64,000 bases of DNA from Lasiodiplodia sp. COLG20 (GCA_009801085.1 VNWV01000031.1:62001-126000), one strand, 5' to 3'; shown: positions 22,981-34,272, numbered from the stretch's first letter. The notes: generated from the letters alone by a model not told the origin. Program-made: numbers and translations.

Positions 22981-25128
22981 ATTGCTTGGTGGCACAGTGA
23001 AGGTGCTACAGGTGGTTTGAATGTAGAAGTAGGACAGCCGCACACGCGGGCTTTAAGGTGGGCGGGTGGAGTTGCTGCAGAACGCTTTGGCCAGGGCGCG
23101 GGACAAAGGAGGGAGGTTGTTAGGACAGAATGAGGCAATGGTCAGCGATAGCCGGGGCAAACAACACCAAAGGTGACAGGAAACGGCGAGCTGAACGTTC
23201 GAAGTCGTCATTTTTTCGGCAGTCGAAGACCGGCGCGGAACTGGCGCCTCCGTTCATGGGAGTATTGGAGAGCTAATGCGCGCGAGCGGCGAGGACGTGG
23301 CAGCATGGCGCCTGCGCTAGCATCGAACGCTAGCCGGCTGGTGTTGGTCAGATCGAGCCGAGGGCGACGCGACGAGTGGGCTGGAGAGCGTCGAGGGTGC
23401 AGTATTGAATCGAAGCTAGTGGCGTGACGATGATTGCACGTGCAGAGAACGTGCAGAATCACGGCAGGTGGAGCGCTGAGTGAGCAGCGAGGAAAATCCG
23501 GGTGGAGCTGGGGTGGGCGGGTGTGCAGGGTTGTCGGTGAAGTGTGGGCAGCTGTGGTGTTGAGGCGCGGCCAGGCACCCACCGCGGAGTCTGGCGGACG
23601 ACCATCCGCGGCCCGAATTGGCGGCACAGCAGGCGAAAAGAGCAACGGCGATTGAGGACGGGCCCGCGCTTTGCTCTTTTCGACCACTACCCACACCGCC
23701 TGCAGCGCTCTCGCACCTCCCTCCCGCTGCGCTCCTGACTACGACGGCGTGAAAAGGCCGCGGCCTATGACGGTGCTCGACGGCCGCCTGACGCGCGAGC
23801 CCGCAGCTCCCCCGCGCTGCAGCGCCCGGTCAGCGGTGCCGCCCTCGCTGCACTTCACGCACCCCTCGACGCGGCTCGCGCACCCCGGCAATGCGCACGC
23901 AGCCGACGGATGGCTGCGTGAGCAGGAGTTTGGGGCTGGCTGTCGAGCCGCGCCGCTTCCTTTCCCGAGGGGCTGGGCTTGCCAACGGCGATCCCGCACC
24001 TCGCGTGCGCGCGTGAGCCCCGCGATCTGCGCTTCTGCTCGCCTTCCTTGCGCTGCTCTTCAGCGCGCGCCATTCACACCCCGGCCCTTATGCGGATCTA
24101 TTGGAAAGCTGCCCCTTGGCCGCTTCCGCTGGTCTGGAGAGTGGAGCAACGCCGCCCAGCTGGTTCACACCCTCGCACTTCCCGACTCCCGCGCTGCCCG
24201 CAGCCCAATCCTTCGTCCCAGCCCGAGTCAGATCGGAGAGGAACAGTATGCTGCGCCGTCGCGCTAGCGCGCTTCTGGTGTCTTCCGCGCCCATGCGGCT
24301 AGCGCCTGAAGAATGCGCCTGTCCCATGCCCACAACATGTGCAGGTCCCTCGAACTCAGCTGCCGTCTTGACTCTCGCCCAGCTTTAGCAGCTTCCCGAG
24401 TCAGACGAGCTGCCCGCATCTGGCCGCCCTCCCCGCCAATCGCGATCATGTCGACTGGAGAGCGGGTACTGACCGCCTCACGCAGGGCCCCGGCTCTTGC
24501 TCGGCTGCCACCAGCGTCCTAACTCCAAGCGAGGCGCCAGCCGACAGAACGGGTGCGATCTGAGCCTCAGCGCTACTTCTTCAGGTCTCGTGGGAATGCA
24601 GGTGCACCACGGTGGAGACCGCCACGGCGACGATGCATGCTGTTCCTGCCGTAGCAACACGCTGACCGAGGGCCGCAGTGGGGCGGAAGCCGTGCCGCAA
24701 GCTGGACGGCGAGGGTGCAGCTGCGTGATAGTGGATATCCTACTAACACACTACGCATGCAGGGCGCCGCCGTCTCTTAAGCCCGCGCCTCGCGCCTTTG
24801 CGACTTTGTGTGTACAATACTGTCTGAGCTGTGCCGCCGCGTGCCTTCCCAGTTGCACTTGCTTGTTCAGAAACAACACTGCTCGATAACACCTTGTTGT
24901 CGGCGTTGCCCCGCTGTTTAGCCCTGACATTCACAGTGTCACTGAACACTGTAATACTCCTCGACCTATATCCTACCTCCAACCTCCGCGCCTCGCTCTT
25001 TTTTCCGCATCCTCGACCTTCTTTCCTCTTGGGCCTGTAGTCCTTCTTTTCTGACTTGCCATTTACCTGAGCCACTCTTTGGCTCGTTCTTCGGACCTTC
25101 TTTTCGATCTACTCCTCACGCTCGCGCC
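22981..25128. promoter_or_regulatory. 2.1-kb divergent promoter region of the afeA-tmpA pair
   Basis: GC-rich region lying between two genes read outward. Near 24800-25128 it becomes pyrimidine-rich up to the tmpA ATG, as in long fungal 5' leaders. The many open frames of 60-200 codons on all strands are expected from high GC content and show no domain. A developmental regulator would be expected to bind here, but I did not identify a convincing site. Confidence 0.5.
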
Positions 25129-26844
25129 ATGTCGGAGCTCAAGGAGAAGACAGTCGTTCATGTCCGCGTTGACAGCGGCGTGAGCATCAGCAGCCGGCCC
25201 AACACCGCTCCTGGCACGATCAACTCTTTCACCGCCAAGGACTTCGCCGATTACGAGAAGCGCCTTTCCCAGGAGAGCATCGTCAAGCCTCTCGAGGCTT
25301 ACCTTACCCGTCAGTCTCACGAGGATGATCCGCCCCGCCCAAAGACCATGCCGGCCTATGTCCGCGGCAGCCGCGACAGCTTTGCTTCAAAGGATTTCGC
25401 CGATTACGAGAGGCGCCTCAATGCCGTCTCCCACGAGAAGGCGTCTGCCATGGAGGCCGGCATTGTCAAGGAGTCCGGCATCACTGACGAGCTGAACAAT
25501 GCCGTTACCCTCCCGGACAAACGCTATCCCAAGGTTCTCCGCAACCTCCGCCACAAGATCCTGAGTGTCTACCGTCGTATCTCTACACTCATCATCATCG
25601 GAAATCTCATTGCCCTGGTCTACCTTGTCGCTACAGCTGGATCCCCTCTGACCATCAACGCCAGCGATCTTGCAACCGCGACTGCTGTCAACGTCTTCGG
25701 TACCATCGCTATCCGTCAGGAGTTGGTCGTCAACGCTCTGTACTCCATCTGCCTGTCGACTCCGCTGTCCACTCCGCTTCGTGTGCGCCGTCTTCTGGCC
25801 AAGGTCTATGAGAATGGCGGCTTCCACAGTGGTACTGCCTACGCCGGCACTGCCTGGTTCACCCTCCTCTGTGCCACCGTCACTCGCCTTTACATCCACA
25901 ACGGACTTGCGGCCAACCCCATTGCGCTGGTTGCAATGGCTTATGTCACCTTGACGGTTCTCGTGGTTATCCTGGTCTTCGCGTACCCCTATGTGCGCAT
26001 GCACTGGCACAACTCCTTCGAGTTCTCGCACCGCTTCCTCGGTTGGCTCGCAGTCGGCTGCCTGTGGGCCTTGATCATGCTCGTCATCGCCAACAAGCAG
26101 GCTGCTACCGGTGTTGCCTTTGGTACCGCCCTGATCACCGAGCCTGCCTTCTGGTTTCTCATCGCCATCACCGCCATGATCATCTCGCCGTGGCTTCTGC
26201 TCCGCAAGGTGCGCTTCACGACCGAGGACCTGTCTGACCACGCGATGCGCCTCAACTACAACGAGAAACTCGCTCCCTTCCGCGGCGTCGCCATCGCCGA
26301 GACGCCCCTTGGCCAGTACCACTCCTTCGCCACCTTCCCCAACCCTGACTCCGAGGCCCCCCACGGCCAGTCGATCATCGTCTCCAAGGCCGGCGACTGG
26401 ACCGCCGCGCAAGTCGCGAACAAGGTGAATGAGCGCGAGTACTGGCTCCGTGGCATCCCAAAGACTGGTGTTCTGGGCATGTGCTTGATCTTCCGCCGCG
26501 TTGTCATCGTCACCACGGGCTCGGGCATCGGCCCTTGCCTCGCCTTCTTGAACCTTCCCGAGAACCTTCGTCGCCCTTGCCGCGTCATCTGGAGCTCGCC
26601 TCGCCCTGCGGCCATCTACGGTCAGGAGATCTGCAACTCGGTCAAGCGCTGCGACCCGGATGCGCTCATCTGGGACACCCGCGCCATGGGCCGCCCTAAC
26701 ATGCCCCAGCTTACCTACAACATGTTCCGCGAGAGCGGCGCTGAGGCTGTCTTTGTCATCAGCAACCCCAAGCTCACCAAGATGCTTGTCTACGCCATGG
26801 AGAGCCGTGGTGTCCCGGCCTTCGGCCCCATCTGGGACTCTTAG
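25129..26844 (+). CDS. tmpA: TmpA-like plasma-membrane flavoprotein/oxidoreductase
   Basis: Single-exon gene for 571 aa. Residues 1 to about 135 are a polar cytosolic N-terminus containing two similar blocks (SFTAKDFADYEKRLS near 43 and SFASKDFADYERRLN near 84), an internal duplication. Then come about six hydrophobic helices between residues 145 and 365 (for example LIIIGNLIALVYLVATAG and LVVILVFAYPYV). A ferric-reductase-like FAD/NAD-binding region follows, with VVIVTTGSGIGPCLAFL at about 460-475 and a C-terminal NAD-binding-like fold ending GPIWDS. This is the TmpA family; in Aspergillus nidulans TmpA is a plasma-membrane oxidoreductase required for normal conidiation and thought to help make a diffusible signal. 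The divergent neighbour is the AfeA-like enzyme. The codon use is strongly C-ending, unlike nearby HET genes, which suggests a well-expressed, conserved gene. Confidence 0.88.
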   Translation: MSELKEKTVVHVRVDSGVSISSRPNTAPGTINSFTAKDFADYEKRLSQESIVKPLEAYLTRQSHEDDPPRPKTMPAYVRGSRDSFASKDFADYERRLNAVSHEKASAMEAGIVKESGITDELNNAVTLPDKRYPKVLRNLRHKILSVYRRISTLIIIGNLIALVYLVATAGSPLTINASDLATATAVNVFGTIAIRQELVVNALYSICLSTPLSTPLRVRRLLAKVYENGGFHSGTAYAGTAWFTLLCATVTRLYIHNGLAANPIALVAMAYVTLTVLVVILVFAYPYVRMHWHNSFEFSHRFLGWLAVGCLWALIMLVIANKQAATGVAFGTALITEPAFWFLIAITAMIISPWLLLRKVRFTTEDLSDHAMRLNYNEKLAPFRGVAIAETPLGQYHSFATFPNPDSEAPHGQSIIVSKAGDWTAAQVANKVNEREYWLRGIPKTGVLGMCLIFRRVVIVTTGSGIGPCLAFLNLPENLRRPCRVIWSSPRPAAIYGQEICNSVKRCDPDALIWDTRAMGRPNMPQLTYNMFRESGAEAVFVISNPKLTKMLVYAMESRGVPAFGPIWDS

Positions 26845-28017
26845 ATGTGTGCGCGTTCCGACTTTTCTTTTCATGAGTGATGGTACGTAATCGCAATCTC
26901 TACCTCTTACTGCACTCCATCACTAACAAATTGTCATGTAGGCTAGAGTTTTGCTTTTTCCAATTTACGAGTATTATTATTACGGTCATGATCCCAAAAG
27001 CGACGGTCTTCACGAGAAAAGCCTTTTACGAACGAGTCTTAATAATGTTAGAGAGGGGAAGTGTTCTTAGCGTAGAGGATTCCGGAAAGGGCACCGGTAC
27101 AGCTACTGTACCCTGTCTCGTGTGAGATTGTCATCGGTGGTGTTTGTTGGGCTGACTGGCTCTTGTTTTCGGCGGCATTGGGGAGTTTTCCTGGTACTTC
27201 TCCAATTTGGCGCCATCATTGCTTTAGATTGAGTTGTAATTGCTGTCCTATCGTGTGGCAGACGGACAATAGAGGTAGCTTATGGACCTGGAGGGACTTA
27301 ATTAATGGTACGTGTGTGTGACTACACTTGGCTTCTCCATGCATTGTGATGTTGGCTTTCTGCTGCTCATTGAACTCAGGGGTCAGCTAACTACTCAGCT
27401 CCCTGAATTTTCCGACTATCTGTTGCGTGTGGACCTCAGGGACTCGATGAGCTGAAGTTCTCTTGGACGCACGGTGGGTTTCCACGTGTCAACGATCGTC
27501 TCGGGGTTCCTGTCTTCCGTGTAACTGGAAACGTGCGTTTAGCCGGCGCCTTTCCATCCTTGAGGTGTTTCCCGAAAAGCCTAGACACGCCATAACCGCC
27601 CCCACGGGACCGTGCGATTGGGAGTTCTTCCCCTGATCCACCGGAAGTGCGATTGCATTAACGGGAATTGGATGTATTCCCGAAGCTTTCGCAAGCGCCT
27701 CGCCCTACAAGAGGGATTTAAGCAATGACCGGGCGCTCGACCTGCCGACCAGGCTGCCTCGGCTTGACGGAATTGAGCATGGAGCATTTGCTATAGTTTT
27801 AGTCAAGTTGGACGTGAAGAAGTGGGGTAACACGTGGACTTTTTAGAAAATCGGATTGATCACAGCTTTTGAACAGGCACTTTCATTACTCGTAACAAAA
27901 TTGAAGATGTATTCAGCTCGCGCACTAATCAGAACAAAGCTCAACCGCATTGAATCATGAGTACCACCACCACAACCCCATCCCCTCGCCTTCCTCCTCC
28001 ATCCACCCATCCATCTC
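26845..28017. other. tail-to-tail intergenic region
   Basis: About 1.2 kb between the convergent tmpA and beta-lactamase-like genes. Short open frames carry no motif. It presumably includes both 3' UTRs and nothing else I can support. Confidence 0.5.
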
Positions 28018-29226
28018 CTACTCCGTTGCCTTCACCGCCTCATACACCGCCCTAACATACTCCTTCGTCCTCTCATTCCCCAACACCGTCATCTCCATCT
28101 TATTCATCACATACGCGACCGTCATCCTACGCTCCAAATCCATAATCACAATCGACCCGCCCCACCCGCCCCAAAACGCGATCCTGCCCTCCTGCTCCGG
28201 GAACCACGCTGCAAACGTATCTTCCCCGGTCAACCCGAAGCCGACGCCCAGCCGCATCGGCAGGCCGGTGACGAGGCACTTGCCGTGCGCCTGCTCCTCG
28301 AAGACGAGGTCGATGGTCGAGGGCGTGAGAAGGGCGACGTTGTTGGCGGTGCCGCCGAGCGTGACGGCGGAGAGGACGCGCGCGAGGCCCGCGGCGGTCG
28401 AGTGCCCGTTCGCGGCGCCCAGCTCGGCGAGGCGCCAGGCGGGGGTGTTGGATTTGTCGACGAGGGCGGAGGGGGGCGGGGGCATGGGCTTCTTGGGGGC
28501 CGCCTCCTTCGCCTCCCCGTCCTCCGACGCAGCCTTCTTCTCGCCGTCCTCAGGCTTGGGTTGAGCAGGCGGCGGCATAGGCGGCATCGGCGGCGCGACC
28601 ATCTCCGCGCACCGCCCCCAGTCCTCCTCACGCGCGCCGATCTGGACGTCCGCGCCGAGCGGGCCCGCGATCTCGTCGTCGACGAACTGCTTCAGCGTCT
28701 TCCCGGTGATCCTGCGCACCAGCTCGCCGACGAGGTGGCCGATGGTGACCATGTGGTACCCGAAAGCCTCGCCGGGCGTCCAGCGGGGCTTCTGCGCCGC
28801 CAGCAGCCCTGCCGCGAAGGGGATGTCGTACTTCTCCTCGCTACTCAACTCGCGGTCCCAATCGGGCAATCCCGCGCTGTGCGAGAGCAGGTGCCGGACC
28901 AACACGTCTTCCTTCCCCGCGGCCGCGAACTCGGGCCAGTAGGTGGAGACGCGCTCGTGCGGGTCGAGCTGGCCGCGCGAGATGAGGACGAGGGCAGCGA
29001 GCGCGGTGACGGCTTTGGTCGAGGACCAGATGTTGGCGATGGTGCGGTCGGTCCAGGGGCGCGTGTGGGCGCGGTCGGCGTGGCCGCCCCAGATGTCGAC
29101 GACGGGGGTGCCGGCGATGTCGACGTAGATGCTGGCGCCGAGCTCGGCGCCGGAATCGAGGTGCGTTTGGAGGGCGGTTTTGACGGCGGTGAAGCGCGGG
29201 TCGCAGTGGCCTTGGACGGTGGCCAT
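28018..29226 (-). CDS. serine beta-lactamase/esterase-like protein
   Basis: Single-exon, 402-aa serine hydrolase of the class C beta-lactamase/penicillin-binding superfamily; fungal members usually act as esterases, acyltransferases or amide hydrolases. The nucleophile motif SxxK is at Ser68-Lys71 (IWSSTKAVTALA). The second-motif Tyr is in GEAFGYHM, and the GWGGS box near the end stands for the third motif. HLLSHSAGLPDWD and GHLVGELVRRITGK are also typical. No signal peptide is present, so it is probably cytosolic. A Pro/Glu/Lys-rich, disordered-looking stretch of about 50 residues (215-265) interrupts the catalytic domain. A TATA-like element lies about 100 bases upstream of the ATG at 29226. 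Confidence 0.87.
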   Translation of the reverse strand: MATVQGHCDPRFTAVKTALQTHLDSGAELGASIYVDIAGTPVVDIWGGHADRAHTRPWTDRTIANIWSSTKAVTALAALVLISRGQLDPHERVSTYWPEFAAAGKEDVLVRHLLSHSAGLPDWDRELSSEEKYDIPFAAGLLAAQKPRWTPGEAFGYHMVTIGHLVGELVRRITGKTLKQFVDDEIAGPLGADVQIGAREEDWGRCAEMVAPPMPPMPPPAQPKPEDGEKKAASEDGEAKEAAPKKPMPPPPSALVDKSNTPAWRLAELGAANGHSTAAGLARVLSAVTLGGTANNVALLTPSTIDLVFEEQAHGKCLVTGLPMRLGVGFGLTGEDTFAAWFPEQEGRIAFWGGWGGSIVIMDLERRMTVAYVMNKMEMTVLGNERTKEYVRAVYEAVKATE

Positions 29227-30321
29227 GGTTGGTGGTGGTGGTGTTGAATGCTTTGTGGTTGTTGTTGGTGGAATGTGTGGTTGAGTTGTGAGGTTTGGTG
29301 TTGTCGTTGTGGTAGAGGATCGCGACTATATATACATGTCTGGTGGTTATTGTCTGCCTGAAAGGATTCCCGGGGCGCCTTCCGCATCTAGCGTTGTCGT
29401 GGTGCTCATTCGTCTCTGTTCATCGTTCAGACGGGGGTTTACCTTGCGGGGTTGGCCCAGTGTTGGTTAGTGGCGCATGCGAAGCGTCAGCGTGGAGTTC
29501 CGTCAGGCGGCGTGGCGCAGACCCTTGCTTAACGGTTGACCACGCCAGGCGAGCGGGAGGATGAGGGTTAGGTGGAATTCCGCTGAGCGGACGGGCGAGC
29601 GGGAAGGAAGTAAGGTTGAGGTGGAGCGAGGGAGGCGGAGTTCCGCTCGGCGGAGGAGCAACAACACAACTTCTGGGGCTGGAAATCCTGCAGGATCAGT
29701 CGTCAGGGAAGATGCTCTCGGTGTCCCGACACCTTACACCGGCCCGAAAACTCTATCTTTGAAACAAAGTCACCGCATGCGCGGTGTTGCTTTGCACTGC
29801 CTCCATCGTGTAAGATCGACGGGCGGAGTTCCACCCCGCTGTTCAGCTTCTTCGCGGTGAAAGTGATTTTAGAATCACACCCCAACGTATTTAGGAACTT
29901 CAATCCACCCATAGTTACATCTCACCTCTGCGCACCATACTCAGGCTTGGGACGGCCTTCAGACAAAGCGACACGACGCGCCAACGATGTCCTCAGCGCT
30001 CGACGTCGGGTATCTGCGGCGTGCGGAGGTTTTGATTGGCTGCCAGCGACGTGAGCAGAGGATGCAGGACGGCCGTTCGACAAGCCTTGCTGTCAATCTC
30101 TTGGCAAACCGAACGGATGCTTAGATCTATAAGATGCGCAATCTATTGCAAGGAGCGGGCATGAATGGCGTCCGACAAGCTCTGCCCGAACAAGGCAGGA
30201 CCGCCGACCGTTAGCGCCACCGCTTACGGCTTAGCCTAGGCACCAGGGGACCGTTTTGGCGAGCGCTTATAGCCTCGCGACCTCTCAGTTCCATCACAAC
30301 ACTTATCAACCGTGCGAAACA
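29227..30321. promoter_or_regulatory. divergent promoter region with four related GC motifs
   Basis: Shared upstream region of the beta-lactamase-like gene (minus) and the F-box gene (plus). Four related 20-base stretches around a GAGTTCCG core start near 29491, 29571, 29634 and 29822. They contain CGG/CCG triplets as bound by fungal Zn2Cys6 factors. No gene is seen. Confidence 0.45.
29325..29336 (-). promoter_or_regulatory. TATA-like element of the beta-lactamase-like gene
   Basis: TATATATAG read on the minus strand, about 100 bases upstream of the ATG at 29226. Position and sequence fit a core promoter; no other support. Confidence 0.4.
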
Positions 30322-33300
30322 ATGGGTTTCGATATCTTCTGCGCCGTGTGTGGCGGCCCTGCCTGCGCCTTCATTACCATCTGCGACAAATCTCGCAGAG
30401 CTGCGCTCCGAGAGAAGAGGGAAGAAGATCCCGACTTCAGCGAGAAAGGTGCGCGCTTTGCTGATGATGTCATATGCAATGCTGAAGTGTAGAATTCCGG
30501 GATGCAGATCTCGATAGGAACGAATTCCGAGGCTATGATCCTGAGATTATCAGCCCGGAAGACGTTGAGTGGACCTACCAGGCTCAGGTTTTGGGCTTCA
30601 ATCCTAAGGCCACTGACCTCGACAAGTGAGTGATCCTGCGGCCAGCAGTGGACAAAGCTCTGACTCGATGTAGAATGTATATCACTGAGCCAGCAAACTA
30701 CGAAGACTACGTATTGATCCTGTGAAATCTGAGTTTTCCCCGATCTGACACCATGATAGGGATGCATGAGAGATGTAGAATCTGATGGTAAGCCGATCCT
30801 GTCGTTATCTGCTCATGTGTTAATACAAAGACCCCAGATCCAAATTTCCCCGAAGATTTGGACGAGTTCCAATGGTATGCATAACACACACTATTCCTCC
30901 AAGCGCCCTTTTTCTGACCTTCATCCAGCTACCGCGTGTACGACGCCACTCAGACGCCTTGCTACCCCATCCATGAGCCCTGCTTCAAGCTCCTGGCCAA
31001 AGTCCTCTGTGACAGCGACTACGCCGACCATCTCGAGAAAGACTTCCTGTACCACATCATCTCCAGCCTGACCGACTGGGGCCTACCCGCGCTCGACTAC
31101 GGCGAGCCCTCGCAACGCTACGACCAATGCTGGTGGTCCAACCCAGGCGAAGAGGTACGGCGTCCACCACCACCACCACCCCACCCACACGCACACTAAC
31201 ATCACTAACACAAGATGATGGTCGCCTACCCCCTTCCCAACCCGACTTTCACGCTCCTCCTCCGCAACACTGTCTCCACCGATGACTTCGCGCTGCCCAC
31301 GCCTCTCACCACAGCTGCCGCCGCCACCTCCGCCTCACTTTCCTCCCGTGTCCGCAACGATCCTTTCGCCCGCCTCCCATACGATATCACCCACCAGATC
31401 GCCCTCCTCTTACCAGCAGAATCTGTCCCCGCTCTGGCACGCGCCTCATACCCCATTCACGCAGCTATCCGCGACGGCCGCGCCAACCCGGGGTTCTGGC
31501 GACAGGCGCTACTGCGGTGTATGCCGTGGTTCTGGGAGCTGCACACACTGATGCGGCACGGGACGGTCGATGAAGAGGAGACGGATTACAAGGGCTTGTT
31601 TTTGTGGTTGGAAATGAGCACAAGGCCGCGACGCGGGTTGGCGGGTCCATTCATGGGTGTGGCAAATAGGCGGAGGGTGTGGAACGTATGTGAGCAGTAC
31701 AATGCGTTGTACCAACCAAGAGTGAAGGCGAATAAGAAGGAGTGGGACGAGCGGAGCGCACGCGGGCTCACGGCGGAGATAACTTGGGACGCCGCTGTGA
31801 ATGTGAGACTGCCGGTTGTGGCGTGGCCATTGCCAGGGGATAGGGATGCGGAGCGTGCAGAGCGCACGGTGCGAACGGAATCGGCGCAGTGGGCTGATGA
31901 TTGGGAGAATGTGCCTGAAGGTGCATTTTTGGAAGCGCTCTGGGACCAGGTTGGGACGTTGGCAGGGTTGGCGCTGGTGGTGGGCGGGGAGAAGAAAGTG
32001 ATTGGGGCCGACATATTCGTCGAAGGTGGAGATAAGAGATTGTTTGGGGTGGAGGGTGCTGTCGTGAATGGGGTGAGGGAGGAGTTTAGGAAGGAGGCGG
32101 TTGAGATTGAACGGGAAGATTGGATCTGGGGGCTGGTGCTGCATATGCCTGATGTCTTCTACACAGAGAAGGTGGAAATTTCGATCAAGGGCCTAACAGT
32201 ATGTGTTATTGCTCTCTTTGAATCGTCAAATTGCTTACAGAACGATATTCAGGTCTACATGAGCAACGGCAAAGAGAGAAAGCTCGGCGATACGAATCGC
32301 AACTACTGCCAACGCCAGCTCCAAACCGCCTCCAACCACGTTATCGTCGGAATCACGGGCCAAATCAGCGGCGTAAGTACCCCATTCACCACAGCTTTTT
32401 ATACAAGCCGCCATTTCTGACACCTCGCCGCCCCTCAACAGGACCACCGCATTATCCGCCTAGGCCTCGTAGAAGTAGGCGTGCCGAAGGATGCGACCTC
32501 CCCCCTCCTCGACGCACCCCTGTGGTCCGTCTCCCCCGCCCCTGTCGACTGCGATCTCCACAACCCCTCCCACCCCATCTACTCCCCTAAAAATGCCTTC
32601 CGCCCCACTTGGCTGCGTGCACTGCCCTCCACCGACCGCACCCGCCACCGCTACCAGATCCAAAACCCCTACCACGAAGACATCGTCCCAACGCACCCCT
32701 TCATCTGGGGCGCCACCGAGCGCGAGCGACGGAACTTGGTCAGCATCACTGCCTGGCTGTACGAAGGCAAGCACGTCTGCTGCATGCGCGCCGAGTACAG
32801 GCAGGGCTCGGGCATCGCGCCGCGCATGGCCGGCCCGCCGGCGGTGGTGCGGATGATGCAGGATGAGGATGGCGGCGTGGAGAGGATGCCTGATGTGGAC
32901 CAGGCTGAGGCCAATGGGGTGTTGATGCGGGGCAAGAGTAAGAGGGAGGATATGTGGTGGTGGAAGGAGTGGGTGGCGCAGATGCAGGAGGTGAAGCTGC
33001 ATGTGGATGGGATGGGGGGTGAGGATGTGGTGGGGGTGGATGTGGTGCATGATGAGGATATTCGGGCTGTGAGAGTGGGTTTATCTCTTGTTTTTGCTGA
33101 ATTTGTTTGCTGCTGAGTACGTGCTGACTCGATGTGTTAGATCCGGACGAATTCTTCGCAGGCCTACTGGGGCGAGACGCCGATCAAGGATTATTGGAGG
33201 TTTGAAAATAGGGAGGCTGATGCGGGCGACAAGATTGCGGGCGTAGCTTTGGCGTTTACGTTCGGTAGGCCGCATGCGGAGGAGATTGCGCATCGGTTTG

Positions 33301-33431
33301 AGGACGTCTCGGGGATGGTGTTGAGGGTGAGTTGAGATGGCTGGACTGGGTGATGCTTGAGTGAGTGCTAACGGCTGTGATAGGAAAATCCGAAGTTGAG
33401 CTGGTTGGCGACTTTGGTCGTCAAGGAGTAG
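30322..33431 (+). CDS. F-box domain protein, ten exons
   Basis: Predicted 847-aa protein; F-box proteins link SKP1-cullin ubiquitin ligases to targets. Exons are 30322-30448, 30493-30625, 30674-30710, 30831-30874, 30929-31154, 31215-32198, 32241-32372, 32442-33068, 33141-33326 and 33384-33431; phases close throughout. The N-terminus has a Cys pair (FCAVCGG), then an acidic EFRGYDPEII and the conserved YRVYDATQTPCYPIHEPCF segment. The F-box lies at about residues 238-275 (DPFARLPYDITHQIALLLPAES). The long C-terminal part, with WLEMSTRPRRGLAGP and later LGLVEVG and TAWLYEG, is shared by a fungal F-box family without known substrate. Exons 3 and 4 are only 37 and 44 bases. The intron between them could instead be two introns around a small exon near 30762. 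The start ATG fits the conserved GFDIFC beginning. Confidence 0.85.
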
Positions 33432-33646
33432 CTCGGCATAGACTCAGGACCTTTAAGAAATGAGGCATGATTACCTAGGCATCATCAAGAAGACATCATC
33501 GCGAGCAGGCATAAGTAGCACAGGTAGCTTAGTGAATACATTCTTTTAAGTCAATTCAGGCTTTCCAATCAATCCTCGAAAGCTCGCATCATACGATGAC
33601 ACACGCCTCCCAGAGAAGCCGTCGATATCTCCATACCAACAAGACC

Positions 33647-34164
33647 CTAATCACACAAGGTGAGGGTGAAAGACGCAGCAATGTCGCAGCCCTGAATTGT
33701 TTCTTGCGTCAAGTCCATCGTGCTGTCAATGCTCTTACAAGAGCTGTCGGTCGAAGCGAGCGTGGAATGACCATCGATCGGATTCCCGTCAAAGGTCCTC
33801 AGGTCGTACCAGACCTTGTTCAGGTTTACTACCGTCGAGGTGGACAATTGGCCGTCATAGCCCTCACGATATACGTCAATCTAAAGTCGATTCACTGCAT
33901 GTAAGCCGTTTTGCTCTCTCTCTTTCCTCAAGCATTGAGAATAGGTTCACTCACGACTTGTCCCTTGTCGGGATTCTCATAAGCAGGGCTGCTTCCGCCG
34001 CCAGCTGTGAGGGTGTGTTGCTCAGGCTGCTCGGATTGTAGGCCACCCTTGGCCCACTGAATGGTCACGTCGTAGCTACACTTGTTGACGACTTGCAAGG
34101 TGCCCGCGCTGCAGGCAGTGGCAGACAGAACCGTGAAAAGGGTAAGAGTGCGAAGGGAGAACAT
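33647..34164 (-). CDS. BYS1-domain secreted protein (thaumatin-like antigen)
   Basis: Small secreted protein of 147 aa with two exons, 34164-33955 and 33880-33647, joined in phase 0 (GTGAGT donor, TTTAG acceptor). A signal peptide covers about residues 1-19 (MFSLRTLTLFTVLSATACSA). The mature part starts TLQVVNKCSYDVTIQW and continues with VYREGYDGQLST, LNKVWYDLRTFDGNP, and ends DIAASFTLTLC, all typical of BYS1 proteins first known from yeast-phase Blastomyces. Cysteines near both ends suggest disulfides. Its role is uncertain; family members are found in the wall or culture medium. Its 3' end lies about 215 bases from the convergent F-box gene. Confidence 0.87.
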
Positions 34165-34262
34165 TTTGTTTTGTGTGGTGTTGTGGAGAGAAGTGGTCGG
34201 AAGATAGATTGGATTGGATGGTAAGAGGATGGCGATGAGTAGCTCTCATGCATATTCTTGTC

Positions 34263-34272
34263 CCTTTATATA
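34263..34272 (-). promoter_or_regulatory. TATA-like element of the BYS1 gene
   Basis: TATATAAAG read on the minus strand, about 100 bases upstream of the BYS1 ATG at 34164, a fitting place for a core promoter. Confidence 0.45.

Noticed and set aside
23171..24889. Many frames of 60-200 codons between afeA and tmpA
   Set aside because: They occur in all six frames of a GC-rich stretch, carry no domain, and the zone is best explained as promoters and long 5' leaders.
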